Positions 30,421 to 33,072 of a DNA stretch of 33,072 nucleotides are shown here, in pieces. The notes under the pieces are model-generated. The model saw only the letters and a list, made by a program, of their open reading frames with translations, had not been told where the DNA came from and searched no databases. Position 1 is the stretch's first letter. Every line of letters starts with the position of its first letter. A program made the position numbers and the translations under genes. This stretch comes from Olavius algarvensis associated proteobacterium Delta 3. Lineage in GTDB: Bacteria > Desulfobacterota > Desulfobacteria > Desulfobacterales > CAFBRK01. The stretch covers positions 1 to 33,072 of the forward strand of contig CAFBRK010000168.1 of assembly GCA_903231505.1 (NCBI GenBank), in the 5' to 3' direction.

Positions 30421-32352
30421 ATGGCGCGGTTAAACTCGCCTGAAGAATTAGAAAAAGTCAGACAGGAGATTTTATCCCGAAGAGACCCAAACACGCCTCG
30501 CATTTCAATATGTGCCGGCGCTGGTTGTATTGCCTTCGGTGCAAGTGACGTCATAGCCGCCTTTAAAGCAGAGATTAAAAAACAGGGCTTGCAGGCTGAT
30601 GTGGATACCAAGGGAACCGGGTGCCCTGGATTTTGTGAGAGAGGACCCGTTGTGGTCATTTTTCCAGAGGAGATATGCTATCTCCAGGTAAGACCTGAAG
30701 ACGTTCCAGAGATTGTCTCTCAGACCATAAAGGAGAGGAAGATCGTCGATCGTCTACTCTATGTTGACCCAACCACAGGCGAAAAAGCAACCTATGAATC
30801 CGACATTCCCTTTTATAAAAATCAAGAACGAAACATCATCGGCAGTAATATTAAGATTGATCCGAAGAACATCGATGACTATCTGGCAATTGGCGGGTAC
30901 TCCGCGTTAGCCAAAGTTCTTTCGGGCATGACCTCCGAGGAGGTAGTGGAGGAGGTCAAAAAATCCAACCTGAGAGGCAGAGGCGGCGGCGGCTTTCCCG
31001 CAGGGCGAAAGTGGGAAGGATCCCGCAATGCCCCTGACGAAATAAAATATGTGATCGTCAATGCCGACGAGGGGGACCCAGGGGCATTTATGGATAGAGC
31101 TCTCCTTGAAGGTAACCCTCATTCAATCCTCGAAGGGTTGATCATCGGTGGTTATGCCATCGGCTCTTACGAGGGCTATATTTATGTTCGACAGGAATAC
31201 CCCCTGGCGGTGGAGAATGTGACCCTCGCGATTAAACAGGCTGAGGCGTATGGTTTTATTGGGAAAAACATCCTGGACTCAGGCTTTGATTTCACGATTA
31301 CAGTGCACCAAGGGGCCGGCGCTTTCGTCTGTGGTGAATCGACTGCACTTATGACGGCACTCGAGGGCAAGGTGGGGGAGCCCAGACCGAAGTATATCCG
31401 CTCCAACATCAAGGGCCTTTGGGGTAAGCCCAGCGTGTTGAATAATGTTGAGACATGGGCCAATGTGCCACTTATTATCAATAACGGCGCTGATTGGTTT
31501 ACTCAATTTGACACCGACGGAAGCAAAGGTACGAAAATTTTCTCCCTGGTTGGAAAGATTACCAATACCGGCCTTGTGGAAGTGCCCATGGGCATGGGCC
31601 TGAAAGATATTATTTACAAAATAGGCGGTGGAATCCCTGGCGGTAAGAGGTTTAAAGCAGTGCAGACCGGGGGACCGTCTGGAGGATGCGTCCCTGAGGA
31701 ACTGTTAGATCTGGAAGTCGGCTTTGATGAACTCACCAAGGCCGGTTCCATGATGGGATCGGGCGGGATGATCGTAATGGATGAAGATACCTGTATGGTT
31801 GATGTGGCCAGGTACTTCATTGACTTTCTTACCGATGAATCCTGTGGTAAATGCGTCCCCTGCCGTGAAGGCCTGAGGCAGATGCTGAAAGTTCTCGCGA
31901 ACATCACCGAAGGAAAAGGGGAAGAGGGTGACATCGAGCTTTTAGAGGAACTTAGCGAAGTTGCTAAAGAAGCCTCCCTTTGTGCGCTGGGAACAAGTGC
32001 CCCGAACCCGTTCCTCAGCACGGTGCGCTACTTCAGAGATGAATACGATGCACACATCAGGGAAAAACGTTGCTCGGCCTTGTCCTGCAAGGAACTGATC
32101 GCGTACCATATTGACCCGCAAAAGTGTAAAGCCTGCATGATCTGCCTGAGGAAGTGTCCTGCCGACGCGGTTGACGGCGGCAAGAAGAAAATCCATGTAA
32201 TTGTACAGCAGAAATGTACAAAGTGCGGCACCTGCTTTGATGTCTGCCCATCTCGCTTTGATGCGGTGGAGAAAATATCAGGTAGTCCTGTTCCGCCCCC
32301 TATCCCTGAAGAGGAAAGAATTATTGCCAGAAAGAGCAACGAAGATGAATGA
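30421..32352 (+). CDS. bamH: NuoF-like flavin and iron-sulfur subunit BamH
   Basis: 643 residues. An N-terminal thioredoxin-like [2Fe-2S] domain (CAGAGCIAFGAS; GTGCPGFCERGP) precedes the NuoF core: FMN/NADH sites GRGGGGFPAGRKWE and NADEGDPGAFMDR, then GAGAFVCGESTAL, and the N3-type cluster ESCGKCVPCREG with a distant Cys in SLCALG. Two ferredoxin [4Fe-4S] motifs end the protein (CKACMICLRKCP; CTKCGTCFDVCP). It should be the pyridine-nucleotide site of the complex. I took the ATG seven bases after AGGTGA; a GTG directly after the bamG stop is possible. It overlaps bamI by eight bases. Confidence 0.93.
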   Translation: MARLNSPEELEKVRQEILSRRDPNTPRISICAGAGCIAFGASDVIAAFKAEIKKQGLQADVDTKGTGCPGFCERGPVVVIFPEEICYLQVRPEDVPEIVSQTIKERKIVDRLLYVDPTTGEKATYESDIPFYKNQERNIIGSNIKIDPKNIDDYLAIGGYSALAKVLSGMTSEEVVEEVKKSNLRGRGGGGFPAGRKWEGSRNAPDEIKYVIVNADEGDPGAFMDRALLEGNPHSILEGLIIGGYAIGSYEGYIYVRQEYPLAVENVTLAIKQAEAYGFIGKNILDSGFDFTITVHQGAGAFVCGESTALMTALEGKVGEPRPKYIRSNIKGLWGKPSVLNNVETWANVPLIINNGADWFTQFDTDGSKGTKIFSLVGKITNTGLVEVPMGMGLKDIIYKIGGGIPGGKRFKAVQTGGPSGGCVPEELLDLEVGFDELTKAGSMMGSGGMIVMDEDTCMVDVARYFIDFLTDESCGKCVPCREGLRQMLKVLANITEGKGEEGDIELLEELSEVAKEASLCALGTSAPNPFLSTVRYFRDEYDAHIREKRCSALSCKELIAYHIDPQKCKACMICLRKCPADAVDGGKKKIHVIVQQKCTKCGTCFDVCPSRFDAVEKISGSPVPPPIPEEERIIARKSNEDE

Positions 32353-32959
32353 GATCGTATTAAAAATAGATGGAAAAGAGGTCAACGCCAGGGAAGGAAT
32401 GACTGTCCTTGAGGCCGCCCAAAGTGCCGGCATTTCGATACCCACATTATGCCATCACGAAAAATTGGAGCCGTTTGGCGGCTGCCGTCTATGTATCGTG
32501 GAAGTACAGGTGGGCGACTGGAAAAAGCATGTCGTTTCGTGCGTTTACACGGTGGAAAAGAACCTGATTGTAACAACCAGATCTGCGAAAATAGATAACA
32601 TTCGTAAAATGATATTGGAACTGCAGCTTTGTCACGCACCGGATTCACCGCAACTGATGGAACTGGCCGATGAGTATGGAGCAGACAAGGACCGTTTTGA
32701 AAAGGAGGCCTCATTCTGCATTCATTGTGGTCTGTGTGTACGGTACTGTGCTGAAGTCAAGAAAAAGGACGCTGTGGGATTTGTTGATAGAGGAATACTA
32801 AAGGAGATATCATTTATTCCGGAAATAGCCGCCAAGGAATGCTGGGACTGCAAAGAATGTTTCCCGCTATGCCCCACGGAGGCACTGCAAGCCGCTTTCG
32901 TTCTGACCCGATCCCTCATGTCCCCCCGCCACCTCTTAAAGCCGCCTCAAAATAAATAG
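32345..32959 (+). CDS. bamI: NuoG-like iron-sulfur subunit BamI
   Basis: 204 residues matching the N-terminal ferredoxin part of NuoG/HydA-type subunits. A [2Fe-2S] domain with TLCHHEKLEPFGGCRLCIVEV and a later SCV is followed by two [4Fe-4S] motifs, CIHCGLCVRYC and CWDCKECFPLC. The molybdopterin-type domain of full NuoG is absent, as expected for BamI. It completes the electron-input module. The start is coupled to bamH by overlap. The stop lies only 14 bp before the terminal inverted repeat; the final residues (SPRHLLKPPQNK) could be native or altered by that junction. Confidence 0.92.
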   Translation: MNEIVLKIDGKEVNAREGMTVLEAAQSAGISIPTLCHHEKLEPFGGCRLCIVEVQVGDWKKHVVSCVYTVEKNLIVTTRSAKIDNIRKMILELQLCHAPDSPQLMELADEYGADKDRFEKEASFCIHCGLCVRYCAEVKKKDAVGFVDRGILKEISFIPEIAAKECWDCKECFPLCPTEALQAAFVLTRSLMSPRHLLKPPQNK

Positions 32960-32973
32960 GGGTCAAACCTTGT

Positions 32974-33060
32974 CGGGCTGTTGCCCGAACCGGTTTTATC
33001 GAGCCGTCTTTAGCTCCATGACGCATGCTCTTTCAACCAACATGGGAGCATGATTTAATT
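32974..33060. repeat. Right arm of 87-bp perfect terminal inverted repeat
   Basis: Exact reverse complement of positions 1-87, starting with the hairpin CGGGC-TGTT-GCCCG. Twelve further bases follow it to the end of the window. Confidence 0.9.
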
Positions 33061-33072
33061 GCGATCTGAGTC

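Noticed and set aside
32960..32990. Rho-independent terminator after bamI
   Set aside because: The CGGGC hairpin is not followed by a T-run and belongs to the terminal inverted repeat.

Overview
The window most likely comes from an anaerobic, aromatic-degrading bacterium of the Desulfobacterota (Desulfobacteria-like, probably a sulfate reducer). The evidence is a complete class II benzoyl-CoA reductase operon (bamBCDEFGHI), two in-frame UGA selenocysteine codons in HdrA- and MvhD-type subunits, a RseC-like redox protein, a cytochrome c'/b561 pair, and many dispersed GC-rich intergenic hairpin repeats. Species cannot be assigned from sequence alone.

Layout. Positions 1-87 and 32974-33060 are a perfect inverted repeat bounding the window. 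163-3668 is a miscellaneous block: SUMF1-domain protein, RseC-like protein, hotdog thioesterase-like protein, SGNH esterase and a 57-residue zinc-ribbon microprotein. 3999-8786 is a branched-chain-amino-acid-type ABC transporter (substrate-binding gene with a frameshift, then livH-livM-livG-livF with overlapping stop/start codons). 9081-11339 encodes an acyl-CoA synthetase fused to a nitroreductase. 11574-12763 holds a response regulator and two small membrane/exported proteins. 12813-18290 is mostly minus-strand: LOG-family hydrolase, MDR dehydrogenase, MaoC dehydratase, SBF-like transporter, EamA transporter, a B12-binding-like protein, and a small protein behind a promoter with TetR-type palindromes. 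18657-19937 is a convergent cytochrome c' and cytochrome b561 pair. 20457-20909 is a GNAT acetyltransferase divergent from the bam operon.

21924-32959 is bamB-C-D-E-F-G-H-I in the usual order. BamBC is the tungsten enzyme that reduces the aromatic ring of benzoyl-CoA. BamD-I are Hdr-, MvhD- and Nuo-like electron-transfer subunits thought to drive that very low-potential reduction by flavin-based electron bifurcation. The bamE and bamF genes are each interrupted by UGA at a position where homologues have Cys, and each UGA is followed by a SECIS-like hairpin. A 170-bp MITE-like repeat lies between bamF and bamG. The roughly 1 kb upstream of bamB has no convincing gene but carries a sigma70-like promoter, three TTGTAGCT-like boxes spaced exactly 11 bp apart, and TGAAA-N3-TTTCA dyads.

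A plausible reading is that the Liv-type transporter imports an aromatic or other organic acid, the ligase-nitroreductase fusion activates it to a CoA thioester, and Bam reduces benzoyl-CoA. Only the Bam assignment is strong; the link between the modules is inference. No tRNA, rRNA, CRISPR array or intact transposase gene was recognised.
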